The translations under genes were made by a program, and so were the position numbers. Shown here in pieces: positions 26,015 through 38,159 of a DNA stretch of 64,000 bases (its first letter is position 1; each line of letters starts with the position of its first letter). Source of the stretch: Synchiropus splendidus. Taxonomy: Eukaryota; Chordata; Actinopteri; Syngnathiformes; Callionymidae. The notes beneath the pieces are model-generated. The model had not been told where the DNA came from. It saw nothing but the letters and a program-made list of their open reading frames with translations, and searched no databases. Location: positions 41,951,437-42,015,436 of the forward strand of contig NC_071334.1 in the NCBI RefSeq assembly GCF_027744825.2, read 5' to 3'.

Positions 26015-27719
26015 TTTTTTAATACACAGTAATTAAAAAAATTGGGAAATAAATGTATGGACCATTTGGTGTGCTAATTATTTACAGACTTGTTCTGAAA
26101 ATTTGAGAATTTAGAGTTTCAAATATTGAGAAATGATTATTGTTAAATATTTATTTTATAATTAGAATGGAAGTTGATTACTTATGTCTATTCAGGTTGT
26201 CCAAAATTGCCTTTATCACTTATAATTGTATTAGAAAGGCCATTTGGTGAGATATCTTAATGAGCACTTTCATGCTGAACTCACTTCTCAAAGATTTTAA
26301 TCACACCGATTAACAAAGGGAAGAGAGAAAGTCAGAAAATGACTTGATTGTGGACCAAAGTAGACATTTATGAAATTAGAATTTGAGAAGTCACTCCTTT
26401 TCCGTCATTTATCTTTTCATCTTTGTTTGCAAGCTGGTTCTATGGTTAATAGACTTGACATGCGCCTGTATAATAAGTATAGCTCAAACAGAAAGTTTGG
26501 TACTGGTCACATGATCATGATAATAATAATAATGATCCCAGTGTACTCTTCCCTGACTAATGCTTTAGAAAAAAATACCTGTAAACAATTGAAAACTACT
26601 TATCTCAGTATAGACGTGCAACAAAAGGTCAAAAATGTTAACTCATATTACTGCAACGTCTCAAATATATGGTGCATTTAATACATGTGAATTTAAAGGA
26701 AAAACTGGCTTTCAGTCATAAGATTAATAAAAGAATAAAAAGTCAAATCGATAGAAACTTGGCCTGGTTGCAATGCCATGTGAATTGTTGCTGTTTTGTG
26801 TAAAAAGCCAAAACTGAAAAAAAGAATGCATTCCACTCATTTTATTCACCATAAAAGGAAAATGTCTACTCTATGATCACGATTAATATCAAACAGACAG
26901 GATTCAGGGCGAACACAGAGCAGGCAGTTAAAGTCAGATGGCCCCAGGAGCGGAATCTCAAACTTTGATGGCAGTCAAGGTCAGAGTTTGATCCAGAACC
27001 TCGCTTGAGCGTTCCGGCCTCCGTGGCGAGAGGTAGTTGAGGGTGAGTGGGCTGGGACGAGAGACGCCGCAGCTCAGCGGTGTCTCTCGCGGTGTCCGTG
27101 AGCGGAAGTGACAGGAGACAGTTGCTGCACACTGCGTCAGGCTGCCAGTGTCACACCTGGCAGCTGTCAATCACCACACTCCCGAACACCTCTCTCCCTG
27201 ATATTGCCAAAGCGGCTGCCAAAAATGCCTTGAGTGGTGTCATCCATCCACACATGAGCACTGGCTCACTGCGACTGCACTCATCCTGTCATGGCAAGTC
27301 AGAGTAAAGCAGGCAGAGAAGAAAGAGAGAGGGGAGAGGGAGGGAAGCATCCGTCTATTTACATATGGAAAGGTCACAAATAGCCTGCAGGCACTGTGCT
27401 AATTAGAGAATGTGGCGGAAAAGAGAAAAAAAAACTCAAAGATAAATTAAAAGACAAAACTGGAGAGTTATCTAAGTGCACGGGGGGAATGAAAGTGAGG
27501 AAAAGGTGAATGAAAGGAGAAAACAGGGGGATGAACATTCCAAAACTGGCTTCCTCCAGGAACAAAAGCGGCGCACTGTTGAGCGCCGAGATGCGGAGAA
27601 TGACTGTGTTCTGATACCAGGGAGGGAGACAGACTTCCTGTCGTCTCACCGGCGCGGCGGTTCGCTCTGGCCTCCACCGGTAGACGGCGACCATATGACG
27701 GTGTTCCATGGTGACCCGG
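23881..27719. other. Unassigned non-coding sequence
   Basis: Mostly unique sequence. Simple repeats include (ATC)n near 24118-24132 and (TA)n at 25981-26008. GATCATGATAATAATAATAA at 26513 continues into TGATC, a small palindrome around an AAT run. Open frames on both strands near 24062-24504 and 27374-27781 are mutually overlapping and show no domain. Confidence 0.45.
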
Positions 27720-28460
27720 CGTCCTGTAGCCAGATAAGCGAATCAACCTTTATAATTCATTGTGACAAGCTGGCAGGCTAAATGAGTGTAAAATTTTATA
27801 CTTACATGAATTTTTGTGTCAGATCGCCGTCTGTGCACTTGTTTTTCTGCCTGGCCATAGCCGAGGGCTTCTTTCTCTATGGACTTTTGTTTACAAGCCT
27901 TCAGACACATCGCCCTTCGCCCTAGTGAATTTGCTGATTAATTTTGGATGCTCCCCTTAATTAACACCCCAAAGGAAAGTGTAGATTTCCGAGCCCGCCT
28001 TTGCTGCGGAACAAACAAAACCAGAGAGTCTGAAGAAGGATGACCTGAGGGAGACAGACGTGCTGATGTCCAAAATGACATTACAGGAGCAATGTGAAGG
28101 CCCTGTCCGAGACCTGGACCTGGGCGATGCCTCAGGAGCTTCCAGGCCTTTTAATCAGCGGCTGGAAACAAGCTCCCTATTAGTCTCATTTCATTTGCTC
28201 TGGCCTGGGTCGAGAGGCAGCGCTCGCATGATGCCACCCGACGCTTGAAACAGGCTGTTCCTGTGCCAGCGCTGGTGCCTGGCGCCTCCGGCCTGTGGTC
28301 ATTAATTGGTGCCACTCTCTTACTTCCAGTGAAATTGGCAGATGACGGACAGGGGGCGAAATATAAAATGGGATTTCGCTTTTTTTCCCCCCCTCATCGC
28401 ATCATCAGAGTGGATTTTGCTAATTGGGTTGAATGGCGCCCATCTCGTCTTGTGACAGCC
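27720..28460. promoter_or_regulatory. Candidate conserved non-coding element cluster
   Basis: A repeat-free block, locally GC-rich, with homeodomain-like cores at CTGATTAATTTTGG near 27934, CTTAATTAACACC near 27956, GTCATTAATTGG near 28298 and GCTAATTGGG near 28419. Frames across it carry no recognisable domain. Among all stretches in the window this looks most like a vertebrate developmental enhancer block, by composition only. Confidence 0.28.
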
Positions 28461-31074
28461 AAGCAGGATGCATGAGAAGCTGCGGGCAGCTTGGAGAGCT
28501 CTCACCCTGCGATGCCAGCTCGGAAGACACGCCGGCAGGAGGGGGGCAAAGTTGCAAAAGACACGAAAGAGCACAGCCAGTCACTGAGCCCACTTTTTTT
28601 CTGAGACCTTGAACAAACAAAACTTGCACTTTGTCTTGCTGGTGGGCAACAAGGACACATCATTGCTCCAGCAGAAGGTAGCAAATCTCAGGGGGGGCGG
28701 GGGTTGGTTAGTTCTGCATCTTGTTGGCTGGCGTGCGAACAGAACAACACTCTCAGTGGGTAACGAAAGAAAGAGGCAAACAGAAATATGGGGGAATGGC
28801 TTTGTGAAAGAAACGGCGATGGCACCAAGACTTGCCGTTTGTGGAATAATCCTGGCAAAACAAATTATGTGGTTGGTTTTCTTCTGGCAAAACCAAAAAC
28901 ATTCTGTTCCCTTGAAGCAAAGATTGTGCTTCTGAAGAATCAATTTTGGGATTACACTGGTTGCTGGAAGTGCCCTTTTCTGCTTGTTTTGTTTGCACAA
29001 ACAAGGAAACCAGGTGACCTATTGAAAGAAGAAGATGGCGAGCAGGACACATAACAGCGATGGAAGAACAGACTCATGAGTTGAAACAACACTCTCATAC
29101 TCACCCAACAAAGCAAACAGAACTGTTGTCTTGTGAACCATTCGGCCCAGCGCCTGTGGTTTGTCCTGATGACCTCCACCAAAAAGCTGCGGCCACCTGG
29201 TGTACTCCTGAGTGGCGGCTGCTTTGTGTAGCTGTTGGACTTCTACTTTAAGAGACTCATTTGATTCTGCGTTCGTGCTGACCAGGGTTCTTGTTTTGAC
29301 ATGACCACACTGTCTATGATTGTTGTTGCTAAAGACTGACACTATTGCAGTGGCTGGTCCACAACTTTGACATGACAAGTGCCTATATGGGACCACAGCT
29401 TTAGAACCATGGTTCACTGTAGGGTTCAGTAGGCACTGAAAGGGTTCATCAAGATAATGACCTGTCATGCGAACAATTCCATGACTTTGAAAAAAATAAA
29501 TAATTTATTTTTGAAAAAATAAAAATAAAATAATAAATCATTGTCATATTCTGGCCCACAGCATGTTTCCAGAAACAAAAACATACTTTTCTCATACATT
29601 GAATTGTCCACAATTCCAGCTGATCAGCTGTGCTGTGGTAAAGCAGACGTCGATGCTGAGCTGGTTGACTCACCTCCATGCCGCACAACTGCCCACTTTG
29701 TTCAACAAATTACAAGAAGCGGAGGAAAAGAAGCAGAACTCTCATTAGAAACAAGAAGTGCAGATGTAATTGGGATATTTGGGAGGGTTCTGTTTCAGAG
29801 CACGTAGGCGCCATGGTGAACCCAAGCCCACAGGGCCAGAAAGAGATAGCATCCTTTCTTTGTCTACTCTTTCACCATTCTCAGACGTCTTTCTGTATTG
29901 CACACACCACAGTGTTATAGTCAGACTTTTCAGACACTCACATCAGTTCGGCGACAGTACCAGCAGGTAACAAATGAGATGATCAACATGTCGGACAGGG
30001 GCAGCTAGCCAGAGTCTGGTTGCACTAAGTGATCTCCTCATCTTTTGTTTCCCTCTACAGGATTCCATTTGCAACCTCATCAATTTCCCCACCCACACAA
30101 TGAAGATGATTGTTCCACTGTCCGAATGGAGCAGCCTATTCCTTTCCCCCTCTGGAACCCACTGACTCTTGACTATCAGTACTTCAACCCGGGACAGGGT
30201 GCAACCTTGATGAAATGTATACTCGCCCTGACCCAGTGGCCCGCCCAACCCACCTCTCCTTCTGTGGAGGAATATCAGGATGGGTCCAGATTCTGATGAT
30301 GAAGCGACTTTTGTGGTAGTGGTGAGCTCATCACCTGAAAAGGAACTGCGACAGGGGGTTGCATTTGGGCAAATGTAAACTTCAAAACAGCCATTTCACT
30401 TCACAAGTGTTGAAAGAAATTGAACTCAACCTTTTCATTGTTGCTACCAGACCAAGACGGAATTAATCAGGAAAAATACATTTTGCGTCCTTGTGAGCTG
30501 GAATACGTGTTGCTTTAGGGCCCACAATGATCTGCACAAGAACCATTTTTAACGTAGATGGTAAGACAAAGAACAATCCAGTAGCGGACCCCGATTATGC
30601 ATGATTTACAAATGGAACAATCAGCACTTACATACACGTTGCCCCATCATTTCTAACCTCCTATTGGAAACCAGGACACTGACAAATTCACTGTCATCTG
30701 AGCAAATTCCATCTCTCGTGTTATTACAAACCGCTTGATGGAGAGGTGAGAGAACTCTGTGAAGGTCTGCAGAGGAGAAACAGAAATAGGGGCAATTATG
30801 GTGAGTTAGAGGAGACGAGGGGTGCCAGTGATGGCAACCCTCCAACCCCTGAGCATTCGCTTAAATCTGCTTGATGAATGTGATGTGTGCTCCTCGTCTG
30901 TCCGCTGCAGTTAGACAGTATTGTTTACAATAACCTGGTAATCAACCCGGCTGGGCTGACAGCTCACCATTACCCCTGATGGCAGGCCTGCTGCAATTTG
31001 GCCCCTGGAAGAAAAAAATATATATATCACCAAAAAGCAGACACACACTCACAGAGACTGTTCAAACCGCTTCT
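28461..31074. other. Unassigned non-coding sequence
   Basis: Many short overlapping frames occur on both strands without known domains. A forkhead-like palindromic site TATTGTTTACAATA lies at 30919-30932. A pyrimidine tract ending CTCTACAG at 30059 resembles a splice acceptor, but the following frame is unrecognisable. Confidence 0.4.
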
Positions 31075-31660
31075 GATTCCTTATTGATAGAGCGCCAGCC
31101 CTGTTATCTTTCAGCGTAATTTGTTTTCAAGAACTGTGATTTACATTTCAGCAGGATTACACCTTTTAATGCAGAGCCGGCGAGAAGTGGGCAGCGCCTG
31201 AATGCGGCACATCTCCACCCGGGGAGGAGAAGGAGGTGGAGGGAGCTGCGAGGTGGTTCAAACGATGCATTTCCAAGTCCTCAAGTGGAGAGGATTACAA
31301 TTACAATTAAAAATCAAAAGGCCTGTGTGTCATCAAACGTCCACCCATAACCCTTTGTGTCCTTTCTGCCAAATCATGGCGGTTGGTTGAGGGCTGGCAG
31401 ATGCACAGCGCTTTTGGGCTAATTGTTCCATATTACCGCTGCTTGTTCATCTGAATGTTATGCAATAAGTGTTATTTCAGGCAAGAACGCAGGTAGTTAA
31501 TGGCATGCTAATGTGAGTCCCTTGGCGGCGTGTTAAAGGAAATCCATGCATCACCATTACAGCAACAGCGGTGCCTGTGGCAAAGTTCAATCTTCTTATT
31601 TGGGATTTTTCTTTGATGTCGGACAGCCGCTTCCACTAAGGTGGCATACGTGACTACTAA
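31075..31660. promoter_or_regulatory. Candidate conserved non-coding element
   Basis: Repeat-free sequence with GATTACAATTACAATTAAAA near 31291, GGCTAATTG near 31417, a C/EBP-like TTATGCAATAAG at 31458, and GCATGCTAATG near 31503. The call is based only on motif density and absence of repeats. Confidence 0.22.
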
Positions 31661-31877
31661 AAGGCCCGCAACTTCATTACCATAATAATACTTATGTATT
31701 ACCTGATAAAGTATAATTACAAATGTTTTTTTTTTTTGCTCAAGAAATTAAAACATCATCAATTTAAAATCTGATTCTTCCTTCGTCCTGTCATCTGTGT
31801 GACATGATAAGATGTGGTGCAGTATTTTTTTTGTCTATTTTCCGCTGTCCAATTTTTGTGGGCAGGAGAGGCAACTC

Positions 31878-33003
31878 GTGTGTTAATTTTGTCAGACGAG
31901 ACGAGACGAAATATGTACGTCCACGCCCCTTTTTCTCATGACAAAGATCAAAGTGTGTAAATGTCCGTCATAGTTGATGTATAAAAGCAAGACTGAAATG
32001 TAGTGTGCAAGAAATACAGAATAAACCAAAACTCCCACCTACCTTTCGTTTACCACACAAGACGAAGCGCAACTTGTTTATGCAGGCAGAAGTATCCTCC
32101 AGTCACGTGTCCTCTCGCTGTGCCCCTGTGGCTTCAAACAGAACTGCATGCAGGAGACAGGTCTGCCATTCCAAGATTTTGGTGACATCGAAACATTCTT
32201 GACGCAGGGCCACGGCTTAAATGGGAGCCGCCATTGCCATCGGAATAATAGTCCCTTTATTAAAGATGTACCCTCACGTGATCAAATGCACTAAAATAAA
32301 GTGGAATCGTCAGAACAAGCTGGAAACACTAAATGACTGTTTTACGTGTTTATTTAAGGGAGAAATCTGAAAGAAACATAACTAAATGACGGGGCTGCAT
32401 CAGCAGCTCGCGGAACAAAAGTCGCGCATCCAGCCAGACAAATGAAGAGATGGACCGGTGACGTCTGCAGACTGGAGCGAGATGTATTTCTCACAATTAA
32501 AAAAACACTGTTATTGTCGTCAACAGTTGTGATAACTCGGCTTCTTTCCATTTTGGTTTTATTGATTAATTTCAGGAGGGTTCAAAAAATCCTGTATTTT
32601 AAGTATGTTTGGGGTTTTTTTAAACTGTTGATGCTCAACTACCAAAATCTAGCTGTAAAGTTTATAACGGCATTTTAAATTTAATTTTGCTGGTGTTTCT
32701 ATTAAATATAGAACATGAAAAAGTGTATCATTTGTAAATGCATACTGGGTCAACAATCGAAACACGAACAGTGAAGTCGCATTGAGGATTCATACATTCA
32801 TTCAGCTTGTTCAAAATGCTTATTATTACAGATTTTCAGTCAATATTTTAGCCCTGGCACATAAGTCAACTGGAAAAAATTACAATAAATGACATAACAT
32901 ATTTTGACTAAAAGTTTGACTAAGAATGACTAAAAGTGACAAAGAATTACAATACATTTTGGCGCAAGACTAAAAGGAAATTTGGGCGACAAACTGAGCA
33001 CTA
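31878..33003. mobile_element. hAT-like non-autonomous element, degraded
   Basis: The left end contains GTGTGTTAATTTTGTC followed by AGACGAGACGAGACGAAATA. The right end contains CATATTTTGACTAAAAG, repeated GACTAA blocks and TTGGGCGACAAACTGAGCAC. Fish repeats with 'GTTAATTTTGTTGACGA' at one end and 'GACTAAAA...GGCGACAAAA' at the other are common. Reading the right end in reverse gives GTGCTCAGTTTGTCG, which partly mirrors the left end. No transposase is visible in about 1.1 kb. The boundaries are approximate. Confidence 0.4.
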
Positions 33004-33279
33004 CTTATGTGGTCCTCCACTGCTGCTAAAGTGACCAGTGAGTATTTGTGAAATGCTCAGCTCACTGCACAGTGGCTCTCTTCTATGAGAACATGGCCCT
33101 GCAGAATTCATGGTGGCTGTAGCAGCGTAGTAAAATCAGGGTCAGGCATTACATCAGTGGCCCCACACGTCTTAATTATTTAGCCTACTTCCATTTACAT
33201 AATTCTTCATTTACTCTATTTTTCCAGGCAGTGAAATAAAATTATGTGAAACACACTAACTGGTTGCTGTAGCATAGTG
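33004..33279. other. Unassigned sequence between two hAT-like elements
   Basis: No gene or repeat is recognised in this short interval. Confidence 0.5.
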
Positions 33280-33961
33280 CAGTGACTCTTTACCATAGGG
33301 CTGAAGCCCAAAGTTGGGCCGCAAACGCCTCCTAGAGTGCTGCTAAAAGTTTTTTGTTTTACACCTCAAGGCTGTGAGGACCGCAAGATGCTCAATTTTA
33401 ATACATTTGCCACATACGCCAGCAGTAGTGTGTCATTGAATTGACTTGACAGTTGCACATTTGCGACAGTTACCAACTATGGAGTATGTGATGCTTCATC
33501 TAACATTAAAAACTGTTCATGGACGCACCTGTTGAAACCTTTCTTTAAATTATTTATAATATATATATATATATATATATATAATGAGATGAAAATAAAA
33601 TATATTATACACACCTTTATTATATGTACTTTATTTTGGATCTACATTTTATTCATGACGTACATTTTTTTTTTCCATTTTTCTCAACAGTTTGCATCAA
33701 CTGTATATATGAATATCACTTGCATCTGCTTCTGCTGCTGATTGGACTTTACAACAACAAATAAATATCTTTGCGCTGATCACATGGTTTCATATCATTG
33801 CCCAAGGTTTGACTTCGTTTACGTGTAAGTATGTTAAATGTAAGTTTACTGAACACAAATGAAATCCAGAGCAATGAATCAGTTGGATTACTTGAATGAG
33901 CTGCGGGCCCATTTGTTCTGGAAAAGGTGGGCCCCGAGATCAAAAAGGTTAAGGACCCCTG
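33280..33961. mobile_element. hAT-like non-autonomous element
   Basis: The left terminus is CAGTGACTCTTTACCAT followed by a GGGC..AAAGTTGGGCC block. The right terminus is CTCGGGGCCC-type sequence (GGTGGGCCCCGAGATC) followed by AAAAAGGTTAAGGACCCCTG, whose reverse complement begins CAGGGGTCCTTAACC. Both ends fit a hAT pattern. Flanking 8-mers GCATAGTG and GTTTCGTG agree at 5 of 8 positions. The 682-bp interior has a short (TA)n run at 33558-33582 and no transposase. Confidence 0.65.
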
Positions 33962-36731
33962 GTTTCGTGCACAGTCTCTGTTGAGACGTGGAGGTAGAGT
34001 CGAGGCTTCGAGGCTTATCACTCACTAATGTCTATTTCAATTGTGAACTTGCTTCCTGTCTATTCTACTTACTTGGATGAAATAGCACCTGAAGAAATGC
34101 TCCCCTGATCTGTCCCACCACTGAGAGAAACATCATTTGCTTTTGTTGAAGTAATTCAATCATTAGTGTTGAACAGAAGAGCTGAGATAATTCCATCCCT
34201 GTCATTCTCTGTGGCCCGGTGTCGCCTGATAGCTGGCAATCTTGTGCTATATAATTTTCTTTCTGAATTATAGCTGGAATCATCAGTCAGCAGAGCAAGA
34301 CACTTGAATATCTGTTTTCCTTGCACACATTTAGTCAGCATCCTCAGTAATCACAAAGCGGTACGCACAAGCACGCACACAGAGAGTTTGAGTTGTGTTT
34401 TTAAACCTTCATGGTCATTTCTTGGTGTCAAAACATTTCAGTTTATGATCACATATGTTGTATCAAGTCACCTCTGGTGCCGCTGGTGAGACTCAAGGCC
34501 CCAATATTGTGTATGAAGTATCATCAGATGTCAATGACTAACTAGTCGGGATAAAGTACAAACCTGCGCAAGAAAATCCACACATCATGTCATAATTTCT
34601 TTTGAGAATTGTCTTTAGTTCCGAGGCCAATTGTTCAAATTAATTTTTCATTTTTTTATTTCAATTTTTATATATTTTATATATATTTATTTCAATTTTT
34701 ATTCAGATTTATATATTATATAGTTATGAAAAATCAGTTCCACTTGTATTGTCATGTATTTTGTTGTTAGGTCAAACATGTCAACAATCTTGATTTCTTT
34801 TTTTTTTAGGCCTCTGCTGCTCTTTCACTACCAACAGACAGGGACGTGCACAGACCCCTGGACCACCAGCCCGTGATGAATGTATGAGAAAACCGATCCT
34901 CCTCGAGACCTTTTTTCTTAAATTCTTAAAGCAAACATTGATATTGAGACAATTATGGGAACTGAACAAGTAAGAATGTGAAGAATGTGCTGTTTCACCA
35001 GTCATTTGGCACATACTGTGAGAGAGAGATCTATTTCTATTTTTATTTTATTGTATTATTATTTTTATTATAATTACTTATTTTATTTTTAATAGCTGGC
35101 ATTTCTGTTTCAGTCTCTCAAAGAGAGCTTTTCACCATCACTTCTGACTGGTTAATATGACTGACTCAGTGTAATCTTTTTGTATAATACGGTGTGATGG
35201 TGTGAGATATAAGAAATACAATTTAATGCCTTATCTAAACCACTGATACTGCTGACACTTTTTAAAACACGTCTCCACCGTGGCCATGCCCTCCTTCCAG
35301 TCCACACACCCACTGTGAATTGTTTCCATAGGGGAAAGCCGTATAATGGCAATTGGGAGCATTAGATCACTTCCATACAGATGTTCCTCTCAATTTCCGG
35401 AGCAGCCTGGTCCATCTGTGTTTACAGTGAGCAGCTTAGCACACTGCCGAGCAGAGAGAGGCATGCAAGCATATGGACATTTTACAAAAGGTTACCCTGC
35501 ATAAATTAGTTTGAATAGCAATCTGCTGAGGAAAGGTGCTTCAGTCAAAGCACTTGCAACTTTCGAAAAATGAAGGTCCTGAATGCATATCTACCATACC
35601 AGTGTGCTGCCTGAAAATTGTGGGGTTAGAAGTGTGTGTCCTGACGTATTTAAGCCATATTTATCAATTATTACATTATTATTACATTGCAAGCGGAGTG
35701 ATTTGATTGTATATATATCGCGCTGTTCTGCCCCAACACACAGAGAGAAGGAATGGCCTCTAATATGTTTGTTATTCATGTCACAAAATATTTCCAAGCA
35801 GAATATTTCCGAGCAAAGCTGCATTGCCCAGCTCTGATTACTTTTCCGTCGTTCTTTCCCGATGCAGGAACTTCATTTTAAATGAAACACTGTCCGCTTC
35901 TCCAACTCCCAATAATATGTAATCCATTAAATCCACGCACTATATGATTGTTGTGCTTGGGTTTTTTTTTTTCCTTCCAAAACGGTTTTTCCATACCCTC
36001 GCCTTATCAGGTTTCCAGCTTTATTCACAATTTAATGATGAAATCAATCAATCATTTGTAGAAAGTTAAGCAGTTGTGATGAAGGGATGCTGGGGATGAA
36101 GAGGTAAGTTCAGTGGAATTTAATTCCATTTCATTCCCGGCTCACATGCGTCGTATTTGGCCGGTCTTGCAGCGACTGAGACAAACGGCCGTTAGAGTCC
36201 ATACGGGAGGCAAGGACAGGTTTTATTTTGGTCCAAGCATGACATCTAGTGGTAGCACAAACAATAATTCAAACGCCTCGGCTTCTATATTTTTAACTCG
36301 CATCTTGAACATTTACACAAGCGAACAGTTTAGATTTAGTCAAAGTCAGGCGTAGAGTAAATGTAATGCTAGGCTATGGTCAAACGTTCCAAAAATATGA
36401 AACATTAAATGTCGTAGACTGTGAAATTCAATACATAAAATGTCATTGTATTTCCCCCACAATTGAGCAGTAGGTTTAGATAGTGTGTATGTGTGCGTGC
36501 GAGCGTGCGTGTGTGTGATTCCACAGAATAACCACATCTATAAATAATAGTTCAACTTCATCACAAATCAATTTGCAGCAATAAATCCAAATTAAGTGAG
36601 TATGAACTTGAAATAATGTGTGTTCTTTGCCAGTTGTTTTGTTTAGGAAATATAATTGTTCATTTGTGCTGTTTGAATAAATGGAGACAACAGTTTCACA
36701 CACAAAACGGTGCTTGTTTCTTAGTAATTTG
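33962..36731. other. Unassigned non-coding sequence
   Basis: No gene is recognised. AT-rich repeats of TTTCAATTTTTATAT type lie near 34660-34710. A (TG)n-like run lies near 36485-36518. Frames at 35583-35837 and 36113-36355 have no known domain. Confidence 0.45.
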
Positions 36732-36888
36732 GGGTAGATGAGGTATCATGAAACAGTGTCCTAATTTTCAAAGGCCACTAGATAGGGCTCTTGGTCTACG
36801 AAAGAATGTGAGGGTTTGTTGAATTAGTTCAAGTCCAAACAGTGTATAGCAAACAGCGCCACCTGGTGTCATGAAACCTCATCTACCC
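36732..36888. mobile_element. MITE with 'GATGAGGTTTCATGA' inverted termini
   Basis: The left end is GGGTAGATGAGGTATCATGA; the reverse complement of the right end is GGGTAGATGAGGTTTCATGA. The termini agree at 19 of 20 positions over this stretch. The interior includes GCCACTAGATAGGGC and CAGCGCCACCTGG. At 157 bp it has no coding capacity. A related shorter element is at 43670-43782. Confidence 0.8.
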
Positions 36889-37469
36889 GTCACAACAGTA
36901 CTAACCAGTATCTCTGTAAAACAAGGGCTTTCTATTTTCTGAAGATTGTATGTATATTTCTTTAAATAATAACATGACTGATGACTGTCATTCTGTAAAT
37001 AAAATTCACTGAACCTATGTAGAAATATTATTACATAACAGTATTTTATTTTAATTTGCTATTTTCACCCCAACTGTCACTCACAGACCCAAACTGTGAA
37101 AATTGAAATTTGTGGATGAAATTACCCTCTTCTCAGAGAACTGCATTACCGTCAGCTACCACCAGGGTCCATAAACTTCCATTCATCATCATTTCATTAA
37201 AGTCTGTTTGCTCTCATCTTGTGGTTGATTCTGTCTGATGAACAACAAGAGCCATTGACAAAAATAATTAGCTGTATTTATGAAGCCGGACCGCAGAACC
37301 TGAGTGGTGCTTCCGAACCACCTCATGCACTGATGCCAACTTACTGAAGCTTTGTTGGTCCAATCAGTGCGGGGGATGTTCAAAGGCCAATCTGCTTCTT
37401 GGGGACAGCTTTGATGAGGCCATTTGTGGCTTTGATCGAAGAGATATTTGGCAAAGAGGCTGGACACAA
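36889..37469. other. Unassigned sequence with a possible LINE snippet
   Basis: AACAACAAGAGCCATTGACA at 37240 closely matches AACAACAAGAGCCATTCACA near 57076, at the 3' side of the 57-kb LINE, so a short LINE-derived piece is possible. Nothing else is recognised. Confidence 0.35.
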
Positions 37470-38159
37470 CAGAGCTTCTCAATTATTGCACGATATAGAG
37501 CAACAAATAAAGAATAACTGTCACGGGTCAAGACGTGGAGTGGGACCCAAGTGCAGTGGTGAAAGCCACAGGAGGCCGGAGCGAGTCAAAATACAATATT
37601 TTAATGTTTAACAACAATAAAACCACAACAGAAAGCGTCACCAAACCGGGAGAATCAAACCAATTTAAATCTGGAGACAGAGAGACAAAAGCACAATGAA
37701 CAGATATAGACAATCATAAAAGAAACCAGGAAACACACGGAAACAGAGGTAGAAACAAAAGACTAACTCAGGCACCAGGGTTTCAGAAAAGTGATCACAA
37801 TAACCTAGCTAGTGAACAGACAAGGAGAGCCAATTTACCACAGGGAACAATAGGAGTAGATCTGGCACACATTGCTGGAAACCAGGTGTTCTTATACACA
37901 GGTGATCAGGGGTTGATTGGCTCCAGCCGTGTGCCACAGGAACAGGAAGAAAGGAGGGAGAAAACAAAACAGGACTCAAGGGACCAAAATAAAAGCAGAA
38001 TTGTGGCAATAACACTGTTAACATTGCTTTTGTCTGTAACAAAAAAGAGTTAAAGTGCATCAATTTGACTGAAAGTACTAAAAAATCATGAGTGGATGTG
38101 CAGTTACACAAAAAAGTATGTTCCAAAATCACACCCACCCCACTATTTGAGAAGCACTG
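37470..38159. mobile_element. hAT-like MITE interrupted by a solo LTR
   Basis: The left end CAGAGCTTCTCAATTATT and the reverse complement of the right end CAGTGCTTCTCAAATAGT agree at 15 of 18 positions, the usual 'CAGTG-TTCTCAAA' hAT-like terminus. Removing the LTR (37519-38008) and one 5-bp target copy leaves an element of about 195 bp. No clear 8-bp target duplication is visible outside the ends. Confidence 0.6.
37519..38008 (-). mobile_element. Solo LTR of a Ty3/gypsy-type retrotransposon, copy 1
   Basis: On the plus strand the 490-bp unit runs TGTCACGGG to TTGTGGCA, so it has TG...CA ends, and is flanked by the perfect 5-bp duplication ATAAC at 37514-37518 and 38009-38013. It matches 59786-60370 in inverted orientation over its length, including CACACGGCTGGAGCCAATCA, a TGTATAAGAACACC box likely to serve as a TATA region, and the CACTTGGGTCCCACTCC end. 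No internal gag or pol adjoins it, as expected after LTR-LTR recombination. Confidence 0.9.

Noticed and set aside
30045..30296. Exon-like frame after a CTCTACAG acceptor-like sequence
   Set aside because: The peptide has no recognisable domain and no neighbouring exon could be matched; such acceptors are frequent by chance.
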